A stretch of DNA of 64,000 nt, from positions 33,039 to 97,038 of the forward strand of contig JANOMT010000039.1 in NCBI GenBank assembly GCA_031420415.1, given 5' to 3'. Both the position numbers and the translations under genes were made by a program. Below the pieces are notes generated by a model. That model was not told the DNA's origin, ran no database searches, and saw only the letters and a program-made list of their open reading frames with translations. Shown in pieces: positions 1 through 8,321 of the stretch. The stretch is from JANYGA01 sp031420415. GTDB taxonomy: Bacteria > Vulcanimicrobiota > Vulcanimicrobiia > Vulcanimicrobiales > Vulcanimicrobiaceae. The first letter of the stretch is position 1, and each line of letters starts with the position of its first letter.

Positions 1-1
1 T

Positions 2-1678
2 TTCGAGTTCACGCACCCACCGCTGACGAAGCTTTGGATCACGCTCTCGATGACGCTCTTTGGTGGCATGCACGGCCTCGGCGATACGTCGGCGGGTTGG
101 CGCTTCCTCAACCTCGTCATCGGCGCGTTGATGGTCCTCGTGCTTTACGTCTTCGCGAAGCGTCTCACGAGTTCGACCGTCTTTGCGACGATTGCGGCTG
201 GGCTCTTGCTCTTCGACGGCTTCCATTACGTCCAGTCGCGTATCGCAACGCCGGAAATCACGGTCGCCTTTTTCTCCCTCCTTACGTTGTACGCGTTCTA
301 CCGTTTTTGGATCGCGAGCCAGGTTCGTTTGGTCGCGCGCTTTACGACGCGTCAACTCCCCGCGCTCGGTGGTGCGCTCGCCGCCGGGCTCGCGCTCGCC
401 GCCGTATTTTCGACGCTCGTCGCGCAAGGCCAGAATGCAACGGCACACATCATCGCGTTCTTGTATGCGGCATGCGGGTCGTACGTCGCCGTGCGCTTCA
501 TCGTTCCGCTCGTGACCAAAGCGCCGCTCGTCGCGTCGTATGCCGACGGCACGTGCGTCGCCGCCGGCGCGATGACGATGCTCGACGGCGGTCGTATTGG
601 CGCGACGGGCATGCTCGTCGCGGGCGAAACGACACGAGCCGTCAAGAACGAACTCGTCTTCGAAGCCGAAGGCGTTCGCGCGACGTACGCGCGTGGCGGC
701 ACGGTCCGTTACGCGACGCAAGACGGTGAGGCGATTTTCGCCCCCGACGGCACGATGCGTGTCGATGGAGTGACGATCGACGGCGCGCGCGACGGCGTAC
801 GCTGGCTCTGGATTCTCGCGCTTTGCGCGGGTGCGCTCGCGGCATGTAAGTGGAACGGACTCTTCGATTTCTTCGTCATCGGGGCGCTCGCGTTCGGCGT
901 GGTCGGCCAGCAATTCGCCGCTCCCTTCGCACGCGCGATCGGCCGCGCGGGAAGTCTCGCGAGGCCGGCCTTGTGGGGCAATCCGTTCGGGTTCTCACTC
1001 GATCTCGTCGTTGCGACGATCCTCTTCGTGAGCGCGACGGTCTACGCGCTCGCCTATATTCCCTATTTCATGCTCGGACACAATCTCGCCGATCTCATCG
1101 CGCTCCAACAGCAGATGTTCGGCTATCACTACGACTTGCGCGCGACGCATCCGTATGGGTCGTCGTGGTGGCAGTGGCCGCTGCTCTTGCGCCCGATCTC
1201 GTATTTCTATCACGACTTCCGCGTCGGCGCCGCGCACGACGATCCGCTCGCGTGTTGCGTCGCCGAGATCATCGCGATTCCCAATCCCGCCGTGTGGTGG
1301 TTCGGGCTCGTCTCGATTCCGATCGTCGCGTGGCTCGGATGGCGCGAGCGCAACAAGGGCTACGTCTTGCTCGTCGTTGCGTATCTTTTTCAATGGTTAC
1401 CGTGGGCGACGTCGCCGCGCGTCTCGTTCGAGTATCACTTCTTCCCGAATCTCGCGATCATCTGTCTCGCCAACGCCATCGTCTTGCAGCGCGTTTGGAA
1501 GCTTGCCGCGGCATCGCCGGAGCGTTTCGCGTGGCCGCGCGTCGTCGTCGGAAGTTATCTCGCGCTCGTCGTGGGGCTCTTCGTCTTTTTCTTTCCGATC
1601 CTCGCGGGCTTGCACGTTCCGTGGAACGTGTGGGATGCGCGGATGTGGCATTGGCTCATGAAGAATCAGTGGGTGTAA
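2..1678 (+). CDS. Protein O-mannosyltransferase (PMT, GT39-like) membrane protein, 5'-truncated by the window
   Basis: The reading frame is open from base 2, so the true start lies upstream; 558 codons are visible. The first residues contain HPPLTKLW, and FDGFHYVQSRIATPE and CKWNGLF follow, all typical of bacterial PMT-family (dolichyl-phosphate-mannose protein mannosyltransferase) enzymes, which move mannose from a polyprenyl-phosphate donor to extracytoplasmic Ser/Thr. Many hydrophobic segments are present. Between the FYRFW segment and the conserved KWNG segment (roughly bases 370-800) lie two extra hydrophobic stretches and a glycine/threonine-rich, beta-like stretch of about 90 residues that I do not expect in the family. 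The gene ends 3 nt before yebC. Family assignment is firm; the exact acceptor is unknown. Confidence 0.85.
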   Translation, partial: FEFTHPPLTKLWITLSMTLFGGMHGLGDTSAGWRFLNLVIGALMVLVLYVFAKRLTSSTVFATIAAGLLLFDGFHYVQSRIATPEITVAFFSLLTLYAFYRFWIASQVRLVARFTTRQLPALGGALAAGLALAAVFSTLVAQGQNATAHIIAFLYAACGSYVAVRFIVPLVTKAPLVASYADGTCVAAGAMTMLDGGRIGATGMLVAGETTRAVKNELVFEAEGVRATYARGGTVRYATQDGEAIFAPDGTMRVDGVTIDGARDGVRWLWILALCAGALAACKWNGLFDFFVIGALAFGVVGQQFAAPFARAIGRAGSLARPALWGNPFGFSLDLVVATILFVSATVYALAYIPYFMLGHNLADLIALQQQMFGYHYDLRATHPYGSSWWQWPLLLRPISYFYHDFRVGAAHDDPLACCVAEIIAIPNPAVWWFGLVSIPIVAWLGWRERNKGYVLLVVAYLFQWLPWATSPRVSFEYHFFPNLAIICLANAIVLQRVWKLAAASPERFAWPRVVVGSYLALVVGLFVFFFPILAGLHVPWNVWDARMWHWLMKNQWV

Positions 1679-1681
1679 CCC

Positions 1682-2440
1682 GTGTCCGGACATTCGAAAT
1701 GGCATAATATCAAGCTCAAAAAGGGCAAGGTCGACGGCAAGCGCGGTGCTCTCTTTACCAAGCTCTCCAAAGAAATTATTCTCGCGGCGAAGGGCGGCTC
1801 GTCCGATCCCGAGGCAAACTATCGTTTGAAGATGGCGGTCGAAAAAGCGCGAGAGAATAACGTCCCGCAAGAAAATATCAAACGCGCGATCGCACGTGCG
1901 TCGGGGGCCGACGGCGAGAAGGCGATCGAAGAGATTCGCTACGAGGGCCACGGCCCGAGTAACGTCGCGATCGTCATCGATGCCGCGACCGATAATCGCA
2001 ATCGCACGGCCTCGGAATTGCGTTTTCTCTTCAGCCGTCACGGCGGCGCGCTCGGGGAGACGGGATCGGTTGCGTGGATTTTCGAGCCGCGCGGCCTCAT
2101 CGAAGTCGAACACGGGACGCTCGATGAAGACGTACTCACCGAAGCCGCGCTCGTCGACGGTGTCGTCGATGTTCGGTACGACGACGGGAGCGACGAAGGG
2201 CGCTCGGTCGTCTCGACGGTACCCGGGGCACTCGCTGCCGTGCGCGGCGAGCTCGTCGCCAAGGGCTTGCGCGTGACATCGATGGTGCTCGGGGTCGAAG
2301 CGAAACAACACGTCGCGCCGATGGGCGACGAACTCAAAGCGATCGTCGCGTTTCTCGACGCGCTCGAAGATCACGAAGACGTGCAACGCGTCTATTCAAA
2401 CGCCGAACTCGATCTCGCGCAGCTCGAAGCGCTCTCGTGA
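1682..2440 (+). CDS. YebC/PmpR family protein (transcriptional regulator or translation factor)
   Basis: The 252-residue product starts from GTG with the family signature MSGHSKWHNIKLKKG, followed by GALFTKLSKEI and the three-domain YebC fold; length matches the family (240-250). YebC proteins have been described as DNA-binding regulators and more recently as factors that relieve ribosome stalling at proline stretches. The gene follows the PMT gene after 3 nt, and its stop overlaps the GTG of the PASTA gene (GTGA), so it belongs to an operon. It lacks the usual ruvC neighbour. Assignment is secure, the precise role less so. Confidence 0.95.
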   Translation: MSGHSKWHNIKLKKGKVDGKRGALFTKLSKEIILAAKGGSSDPEANYRLKMAVEKARENNVPQENIKRAIARASGADGEKAIEEIRYEGHGPSNVAIVIDAATDNRNRTASELRFLFSRHGGALGETGSVAWIFEPRGLIEVEHGTLDEDVLTEAALVDGVVDVRYDDGSDEGRSVVSTVPGALAAVRGELVAKGLRVTSMVLGVEAKQHVAPMGDELKAIVAFLDALEDHEDVQRVYSNAELDLAQLEALS

Positions 2441-3558
2441 GCACGGACGTCGTCGGCCCGCGCGCGAAGGTGCGCCGCCCCTCCTGGTTCGCGCGCCAGG
2501 ATTGGTTCTTCGCGGTCGCCCTCGCGCTCTTCGTCGGCGTCGGGGTTTGGTTCTCGCGCGCGATCTCCGATTTTTTCGCGCCCGCGCAAAAGACCGTTTC
2601 GACACCATCGCTTGTGGGACAGACACTCGGCGATGCGTACTCGACGGCCGCACGCGCGCATCTCAAGGCGACGGTACTCCGCCGTACGCCGAGCGATCGC
2701 TATCCCAAAGATGTGGTGATGCGTCAGAGCCCACCCGCGGGCTCGCAAGTGCGCGAAGGTCGCCAGATCTCGCTCATCGTCTCGACGGGCGTGCAGATCT
2801 TCGCGATGCCCGATTTGCGATACGAGAGCTTACGCGAAGTGCGTCTCGATCTCTCGCATTTCAAATTGCAGCTCGGGAAGACGAAGATCGTGCCGAGCGA
2901 CGACGTACCGGGCAACCGTGTCGTAACCCAAGATCCGCCTCCGCTCTCATCCGTTCGTGCGGGATCGCTCGTCAATCTCGAGCTCTCCAAAGGCGGACCA
3001 CAGACGATTCGCGTGCCCGACCTCGAGCGGATCTCCGTCGATCGCGCGCGCTCCGAAGCGAAGGCCGCACATATCCATATCGGCCAGATCGTCTGGACGC
3101 CCTTCGGGCGGTTCGGCCCCGCGCGCGGTCAGGTCGTGCGCCAAAAACCGGCTCCGGGCACCGAAATCGATGCCTCGCAGCTCGTATCGTTGCAAGTCAG
3201 CGCGGGCCCGCGCGAGTCGGGCTATCTCGTGCGTCAGGTGCACGCGCTCGCGACGGTGCCCGAGGATGCGGCAAAGCAAAACGACGCGTCACCGAGCGTG
3301 CGCGTGCAAGTTCGCGACGAGACGGGTACGTGGGATGTCTATAATGCGTACGCGCAGCCAAAACAGCGGCTGGACTTTAATCTCACCGTCGTCGGAACGG
3401 CCGAGCTCGACGTGTTCGTGAACCAAGAGCTCATCAGCTCGACGAAGCTCGGGGTCGAGCCGCCGGTTCAAGAGCGCCAGGAGCTTCGCCCTTTGCCACA
3501 GCACACGTCGGCTCCAGCGACCAGCTCGAGCATCTCTTCAAAGAAAGTTAACCCATGA
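2437..3558 (+). CDS. PASTA-domain membrane protein lacking a kinase domain
   Basis: This 373-residue protein has a short basic cytoplasmic N-terminus, one membrane segment at about residues 23-41, and three PASTA repeats (about 55-118, 120-187 and 188-257), each opening with a V/M-P-D/S-L type motif and closing near LIVSTG, LELSKG or LQVSAG. PASTA domains bind peptidoglycan fragments or lipid II on Ser/Thr kinases such as PrkC/PknB and on some penicillin-binding proteins. No kinase or transpeptidase domain precedes the membrane segment. The remaining C-terminus is unassigned and Ser/Pro-rich at the end. It overlaps yebC and rpe by 4 nt each. Its place immediately upstream of rpe mirrors the prkC-rsgA-rpe order of Bacillus, suggesting a PrkC relic or a split sensor. 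Confidence 0.85.
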   Translation: MSTDVVGPRAKVRRPSWFARQDWFFAVALALFVGVGVWFSRAISDFFAPAQKTVSTPSLVGQTLGDAYSTAARAHLKATVLRRTPSDRYPKDVVMRQSPPAGSQVREGRQISLIVSTGVQIFAMPDLRYESLREVRLDLSHFKLQLGKTKIVPSDDVPGNRVVTQDPPPLSSVRAGSLVNLELSKGGPQTIRVPDLERISVDRARSEAKAAHIHIGQIVWTPFGRFGPARGQVVRQKPAPGTEIDASQLVSLQVSAGPRESGYLVRQVHALATVPEDAAKQNDASPSVRVQVRDETGTWDVYNAYAQPKQRLDFNLTVVGTAELDVFVNQELISSTKLGVEPPVQERQELRPLPQHTSAPATSSSISSKKVNP

Positions 3559-4229
3559 AGATCGCGCCGTCTCTGCTCTCCGCCGATTTTAGCCGCATCT
3601 CGGAAGAGATCGCGATGCTCGAACGCGCCGGCGCCGATTACATGCACCTCGATATCATGGACGGCCGCTACGTGCCCAATCTTACGTGGGGTCCCAAGAT
3701 CGTCGGCGATATCCGCAAATGTACGAAAAAGGTTTTCGACGCACATCTCATGATCGTCGAGCCCGAAAGATACGTCGATGATTTCCGCAAGGCGGGCGCC
3801 GACATCATTACGTTTCATCTCGAAGCGACCGTGCACGCGCAGCGACTCTTGACGTATATCCGCTCGATTGGCGCGAAGGCGGGCATCTCGCTCAATCCAT
3901 CGACGCCCGTCTCGCTTTTGGAAGACGTCATCGAAGACTGCGATCTCATCCTCATCATGAGCGTCAATCCGGGCTTCGGCGGCCAGAAATACATTCCGAA
4001 CGCGCTGAAAAAAGTGCGTCAGGCGCGCGCGCTCATCGACGCGCACAATCCGGCATGCGAACTCGAGATCGATGGCGGCATCGGCCGTTCGAACATCGCT
4101 GAAGTCTGCGCGGCAGGCGCGGACGTCGTCGTCATGGGCTCGGCTATTTTCAGTGCGGCCGATCCTGTCGCCGAACTGCAGGCATTACGCGCGCTTGCCG
4201 AGCCGCAGCCTGTGGGCGCGCGCGCTTAG
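3555..4229 (+). CDS. rpe: Ribulose-phosphate 3-epimerase
   Basis: A 224-residue TIM-barrel enzyme that interconverts ribulose 5-phosphate and xylulose 5-phosphate in the pentose phosphate pathway. It begins KIAPSLLSADF and carries HLDIMDGRYVPNLTWG (metal and substrate residues), MSVNPGFGGQKYI and the C-terminal ELEIDGGI phosphate-binding segment; all expected active-site motifs are present and length is normal. Its ATG overlaps the stop of the PASTA gene (ATGA), and thiL starts 5 nt after its stop. The PASTA-rpe-thi order is the same as in many Firmicutes, with thiL standing where Bacillus has thiN. Confidence 0.97.
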   Translation: MKIAPSLLSADFSRISEEIAMLERAGADYMHLDIMDGRYVPNLTWGPKIVGDIRKCTKKVFDAHLMIVEPERYVDDFRKAGADIITFHLEATVHAQRLLTYIRSIGAKAGISLNPSTPVSLLEDVIEDCDLILIMSVNPGFGGQKYIPNALKKVRQARALIDAHNPACELEIDGGIGRSNIAEVCAAGADVVVMGSAIFSAADPVAELQALRALAEPQPVGARA

Positions 4230-4233
4230 CGCG

Positions 4234-5271
4234 ATGACCGAAGATTCGCTCGTCGCGGCGCTTCGCGAAATTTGCGAAGCGCGCGCGAGCGACGCGTCGC
4301 CCGGTCCGCGCAAGATCGTGCTCGGCATCGGCGATGACGCCGCGGCATGGCAGCCGTCGCGCTCGCACCTCTGCGTGATCACGACCGACGCGCTCGTCGA
4401 CGGCGTGCATTTTCGCAAGCCTGAGATGGACGCGGGCGATATCGGCCATCGCGCGATGGCGGCGAATCTCTCAGATATCGCCGCGATGGGCGCGCGGCCG
4501 GTGCTCGTGACGATCGCGCTCGGGGTGACGCCCGATACGAGCGAGACGTGGTTGCGCGCGTGCTACACCGCGATGGCGGCGCTCGCGCACGCACACGGTG
4601 CGCGCATCGTCGGCGGCGATATTACGGCATCGCCCGTCGTTTCGCTTGCGATTACCGTGGTAGGCGAAGTTTCGCGCACGCGTATGAAGACGCGTGCGGG
4701 CGGGCGGCCGGGCGACGTGCTCGCGGTAACGGGTCCACTGGGCGCGAGCCGCGCGGGTCTCGAGCTGTTGCGGCGCGCGGGGATCGTGGGCGAACCGGGC
4801 GATCTCGCGCTCGGAAGCGACGAACGCCGCGCCGCCGAGCTTGCGTTCGCGCGGCCGATGCCGCGCATGCGCGAGGGGCGATTTCTCGCGGCTTCCGCGT
4901 ACGTCCACGCGATGATGGATAGCAGCGACGGTCTCTCGACCGATGTCGCACGGCTCGCCCGCTCGAGCGGCTGCGGCGCGACGGTCGATGAGGTACCGAT
5001 CCATCTCGCAGCGTTCGCCGTGGCCGAAGCCGTTGGCGACGATCCCGCGTGCTACGCGCTCGACGGCGGAGAAGATTTCGAGCTTATCATCGCGGTCGCA
5101 CCGCGCGCTTTCAATCATCTTTCGCGAAAATTCGCGCTTGCGTTTGGCGCAGCACTCCTACCGATCGGCAGCCTTGAGATCGAACCCGGTATCCGTATCG
5201 CGGCCGACGGCATCGCGCACGAATTGGTAGCTGCCGGCTTCGATCATTTCTTCGCTCAGGAGAAGCGCTGA
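4234..5271 (+). CDS. thiL: Thiamine-monophosphate kinase
   Basis: The 345-residue product phosphorylates thiamine monophosphate to thiamine diphosphate with ATP. It shows the AIR-synthase-like fold motifs GIGDDAAAW, TTDALVDGVHF, MAANLSDIAAMGARP and MDSSDGLSTDVARLA, which form the Mg-ATP and thiamine phosphate sites. I place the start at ATG 4234, just after the rpe stop, because the conserved N-terminus begins there; the frame stays open further upstream inside rpe. It is the last gene of the PMT-yebC-PASTA-rpe-thiL run and is convergent with the lipoprotein gene. Confidence 0.95.
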   Translation: MTEDSLVAALREICEARASDASPGPRKIVLGIGDDAAAWQPSRSHLCVITTDALVDGVHFRKPEMDAGDIGHRAMAANLSDIAAMGARPVLVTIALGVTPDTSETWLRACYTAMAALAHAHGARIVGGDITASPVVSLAITVVGEVSRTRMKTRAGGRPGDVLAVTGPLGASRAGLELLRRAGIVGEPGDLALGSDERRAAELAFARPMPRMREGRFLAASAYVHAMMDSSDGLSTDVARLARSSGCGATVDEVPIHLAAFAVAEAVGDDPACYALDGGEDFELIIAVAPRAFNHLSRKFALAFGAALLPIGSLEIEPGIRIAADGIAHELVAAGFDHFFAQEKR

Positions 5272-5315
5272 GCGAGGTCGATAGCAGCTCCCGAAAAGCG
5301 TCGGATGCTCGCCCG

Positions 5316-5777
5316 CTAGCGCGGCGCGATCACGAGACCGCCGGCGTCACGAAAAAGGGCCACGCCGCAGTCGAGCGCCGCGTCGTAGGAGCGCTTGCCG
5401 GTTTCCCGGCGCCGAGTCCCGACTCGGAGCCAGAGGGCGTGCCCTCGAATCGCCTCAGCGCAAGGGTCAGGGCCGGCCGCTGCGACGAACCGCGCGTCGG
5501 GTGCGAGGCGGCGGACAATGTTCGGGTCGAGGTTCGTGACGATCGCTGAGGGATCGTAATCGACGAGCCAAGCGTAGACGCCCGTCCGGCCATTCGCATC
5601 GAGACGGGCCGCGAGCGCGTGGGAGTCCGGGCCGGCACACGCTGTCAGCGCTGCCAAGGCACCGAAAATTAAAAAGAGCCCGAACGCGCGACGCCGGACC
5701 CTTCGGTAGATTGGCCGCCCGGTGAAGGCGCGCGAGTGAGGAACTACGCGCGTTTGACCCGGCGCGAGCGCAGGCAT
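5316..5777 (-). CDS. Predicted small lipoprotein, unknown function
   Basis: The product (up to 153 residues) has a basic stretch RRVRRRAFG, then a hydrophobic segment ending in a lipobox, ALTAC (Cys near residue 47), after which the sequence is soluble, with two further cysteines and many Arg. This indicates a lipid-anchored envelope protein. The only in-frame standard start I can find is ATG 5777, which lies inside the 3' end of rpmB (34-nt overlap) and gives an unusually long n-region; a GAAGG sequence about 10 nt upstream supports it. It is probably co-transcribed with rpmB. I recognise no family. Confidence 0.6.
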   Translation of the reverse strand: MPALAPGQTRVVPHSRAFTGRPIYRRVRRRAFGLFLIFGALAALTACAGPDSHALAARLDANGRTGVYAWLVDYDPSAIVTNLDPNIVRRLAPDARFVAAAGPDPCAEAIRGHALWLRVGTRRRETGKRSYDAALDCGVALFRDAGGLVIAPR

Positions 5778-5932
5778 TGGGTGCAGACCTTCAGCGTCTT
5801 GTGCGTTCCACGCTCATCGACGCGCACCGGCTGCAAATTCGGGAGCCAACGGCGCTTGGTCTTGTTCATCGCGTGGCTGACATTGTTGCCCGCCATCGGA
5901 CCCTTCGCACAGACGTCGCAGCGTTTGGCCAT
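5744..5932 (-). CDS. rpmB: 50S ribosomal protein L28
   Basis: A 62-residue basic protein starting MAKRCDVCAKGPMAGNNVSHAMNK and ending with CTQCLRSRRVKRA. The CDVC and CTQC pairs make it the zinc-binding (C+) form of L28. The ATG at 5932 fits the family start; a longer open frame upstream is not coding. In Firmicutes rpmB also sits between the rpe region and plsX; here it is inverted relative to them and divergent from plsX. A sigma70-like promoter on the minus strand lies about 80 nt upstream. Confidence 0.96.
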   Translation of the reverse strand: MAKRCDVCAKGPMAGNNVSHAMNKTKRRWLPNLQPVRVDERGTHKTLKVCTQCLRSRRVKRA

Positions 5933-6011
5933 GAATTTCTCTATCCTACTGGTCGTCGTAAAAGAAGTATGAGTACTCCACCACGCAAAGCGCGGTCGGC
6001 ACAACCCCCGG

Positions 6012-6041
6012 ACTATACCACGGGCTGTACCTACGACGCAA
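6012..6041 (-). promoter_or_regulatory. Putative sigma70 promoter for rpmB
   Basis: Reading the minus strand, TTGCGT (6036-6041) is separated by 18 nt from TATAGT (6012-6017), about 80 nt upstream of the rpmB start. The -10 is close to consensus; the -35 matches 4 of 6 positions. Inferred from sequence only. Confidence 0.45.
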
Positions 6042-6132
6042 CGTCGAGCCAAAGAGGACCGCGTCTCATGCCGGATAATTTCGAAATCTCGCGGCCGCGT
6101 ACCCGGAACGCAGCCCGCCACGCTTCCAGATT

Positions 6133-7170
6133 GTGAGATCTTTTTTGAACGGTTCGAGGCCCCGCATCGCCATCGACGCGATGGGCGGAGACCACGCGCC
6201 GGACGAAATCGTCGCAGGCGCGGTTCTTGCGGACCGCCAGGGACTCGGGCATATGATCCTCGTCGGCGACGAATCCCGCATTCGACCGCTGCTCGAGAAA
6301 GCCGGCGCGAAGATCGAGATCGTGCACGCACCCTCCGCAATCGCCATGGACGCGACGCCCGCCCTCGCACTGCGCAACTGCGATGAAACCTCGCTCGGCA
6401 TGGCCGTCAACCTGGTCCGTGATGGCAAAGCCGACGCCGTCGTCTCGGCGGGAAATAGCGGTGCGTTCCTCGCGATTGCCCTCGTACGACTCCGTACCAT
6501 CAAAGGCGTCGCTCGTCCCGCAATTGCTGTGGTCTACCCCGCTCGCAAAGGCAGCGTCGTGGTGCTCGACAGCGGCGCCAACGTCGATTGCCGCGCCGAA
6601 TGGCTCCTCCAGTTCGGCATGATGGGCAGCGCCTACGCCCGCGCGGTGCTTGGCGTTGCGCGACCGAAAGTCGGCATCATTTCCAACGGCGAGGAGAAGG
6701 GCAAGGGCAACGCGCTCACCGTGGAAGCCGCAGAGTTGCTCGAAAAATCGTTCGGCCCTGATTTCGTCGGGAACGTCGAGTCAAAAGATCTCTTCTCGAA
6801 CGTCGCCGATGTGCTCGTGACCGATGGCTTCGTCGGCAATGTGATGCTCAAGCTCTCCGAGGGCGCGGCCGCCCTCATCGGCGACATCGTGCTCGACGCG
6901 ATCAAGTCCGGGAGTATCGCGGCAAAGATCGGCGCGTTACTCGTCAAGCCGACGCTCATGGGCGTGCGCGATCGGCTCAGTTACGATAACGTCGGTGGCG
7001 CGCCGCTCCTTGGCCTGCGGGGGAACTGCATCGTCGCCCACGGCCGCGCCAATAGTGCGGCGGTGCGGAGCGCGATTCGGGCAGCCGTCGCCGAGGTGAA
7101 CGAAGACGTCGTCGGACGCATCGGCGAACTCGTCGTGCCGATCGATCTGCGCGAAAGTAGAGAAGCATAA
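6133..7170 (+). CDS. plsX: Phosphate acyltransferase PlsX
   Basis: A 345-residue enzyme converting acyl-ACP and phosphate to acyl-phosphate, the first step of the PlsX/PlsY route to phosphatidic acid; it is a peripheral membrane protein. Motifs seen are IAIDAMGGDHAP, VSAGNSGAFLA, the NGEEKGKGN segment and FVGNVMLKLSEG, with normal length. GTG 6133 is used as start because the conserved DAMGGD motif follows it closely. It is divergent from rpmB and 8 nt ahead of hemW. Unlike Bacillus, no fabD, fabG or acpP follows. Confidence 0.96.
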   Translation: MRSFLNGSRPRIAIDAMGGDHAPDEIVAGAVLADRQGLGHMILVGDESRIRPLLEKAGAKIEIVHAPSAIAMDATPALALRNCDETSLGMAVNLVRDGKADAVVSAGNSGAFLAIALVRLRTIKGVARPAIAVVYPARKGSVVVLDSGANVDCRAEWLLQFGMMGSAYARAVLGVARPKVGIISNGEEKGKGNALTVEAAELLEKSFGPDFVGNVESKDLFSNVADVLVTDGFVGNVMLKLSEGAAALIGDIVLDAIKSGSIAAKIGALLVKPTLMGVRDRLSYDNVGGAPLLGLRGNCIVAHGRANSAAVRSAIRAAVAEVNEDVVGRIGELVVPIDLRESREA

Positions 7171-7178
7171 CGCCTTCC

Positions 7179-8318
7179 ATGGGGCGCAGGGGACTCTACG
7201 TCCATTTGCCGTTTTGCCCGTACGTATGTCCCTATTGCGACTTTGCAAAGTGGCCGATGCGGCGCTCGCAAGCAACGCGCTACCTCGCTGCGCTCACGGC
7301 CGAAATCGACGCGGCGCCCGCGTTCGAAGCCGCGACGATTTTCTTCGGTGGCGGGACGCCGAATACGTACGATGCCGCCGATGTCGCAGCGATCGTCGCG
7401 CGACTACGCGATCGCTTCGCGCCCGGCGGCTTTGCGGAGGCCAGCATCGAGATGAATCCCGATCCCGATCTCTGCACGCGCGACGTCTTCGCCGCGTACC
7501 GCGCGGCGGGCATCGACCGCGTTTCCTTCGGCGTGCAATCGTTCGTGCCGTCGGAATTGAAGACGCTCGGCCGTCGGCACACGCCGGGCGATGTCGGCGA
7601 TGCCGTCGCACGCGCGCGCGACGCGGGCATCGAAAACATTTCGCTCGATCTCATTTTCGGCACGCCGCTACAGACGACCGAGTCGTGGCGAGCGTCGCTC
7701 GACTACGCCCTCTCGCTCGAGCCCGAGCATATCTCGACGTACGGCCTCACGATCGAAGACGACACGCCTTTTGCGGAGTGGTTCGCGCGGCGGCCGCAAG
7801 ACTTCGCGCCGAACGATCTCGAGGGCGATCTCTATGCGGTCGCGATCGAGACGCTCGCTGCGGCGGGTTACGAGCACTACGAGATCAGTAATTTCGCGAA
7901 GCCCGGGCGTCGCTGCGCGCACAACGCGAATTACTGGGCCAATGGCGAGTATCTCGGGCTCGGCGTCGGCGCGGCATCGTACCGAGGCGGCACGCGCTCG
8001 GTTCATACGCGCGACCTCGCGATCTATTGTGACGCGGCGCTCGAGGGGCGCGCGATTCCCAGCGACGACGAGCATCTCGAGGGTGCGGCGATGCTCGGCG
8101 AAGCGGTCATGCTCGCGCTGCGGACGCGCGAAGGGGTAGATGTCGCCTCATTTGCGGAACGGTACCGCGTCGACTTTCATGAGTACTATCGCGCGGTGTT
8201 GAACGATTTGGAAAGCACGGGGACGCTCGACGTCACGCCCGCACGCGTCGCATTGACACCGCGCGGACGGTTCCTTGCAAACGATGTCTGCGGCGCCTTC
8301 GTCGCCCCGGCGGAGTAG
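7179..8318 (+). CDS. hemW: Radical SAM heme chaperone HemW
   Basis: The 379-residue protein has the radical SAM motif C13-x3-C17-x2-C20 followed by F, then FFGGGTPN, SFGVQSF, DLIFGTPLQT and the HNANYW segment characteristic of HemW (formerly called oxygen-independent coproporphyrinogen oxidase-like). HemW binds heme and helps insert it into respiratory enzymes; true HemN has an extra N-terminal region and an additional Cys in CNPYC form, absent here. It starts at ATG 7179, 8 nt after plsX, and the PIN-TRAM gene starts 3 nt after its stop. Confidence 0.92.
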   Translation: MGRRGLYVHLPFCPYVCPYCDFAKWPMRRSQATRYLAALTAEIDAAPAFEAATIFFGGGTPNTYDAADVAAIVARLRDRFAPGGFAEASIEMNPDPDLCTRDVFAAYRAAGIDRVSFGVQSFVPSELKTLGRRHTPGDVGDAVARARDAGIENISLDLIFGTPLQTTESWRASLDYALSLEPEHISTYGLTIEDDTPFAEWFARRPQDFAPNDLEGDLYAVAIETLAAAGYEHYEISNFAKPGRRCAHNANYWANGEYLGLGVGAASYRGGTRSVHTRDLAIYCDAALEGRAIPSDDEHLEGAAMLGEAVMLALRTREGVDVASFAERYRVDFHEYYRAVLNDLESTGTLDVTPARVALTPRGRFLANDVCGAFVAPAE

Positions 8319-8321
8319 CGC

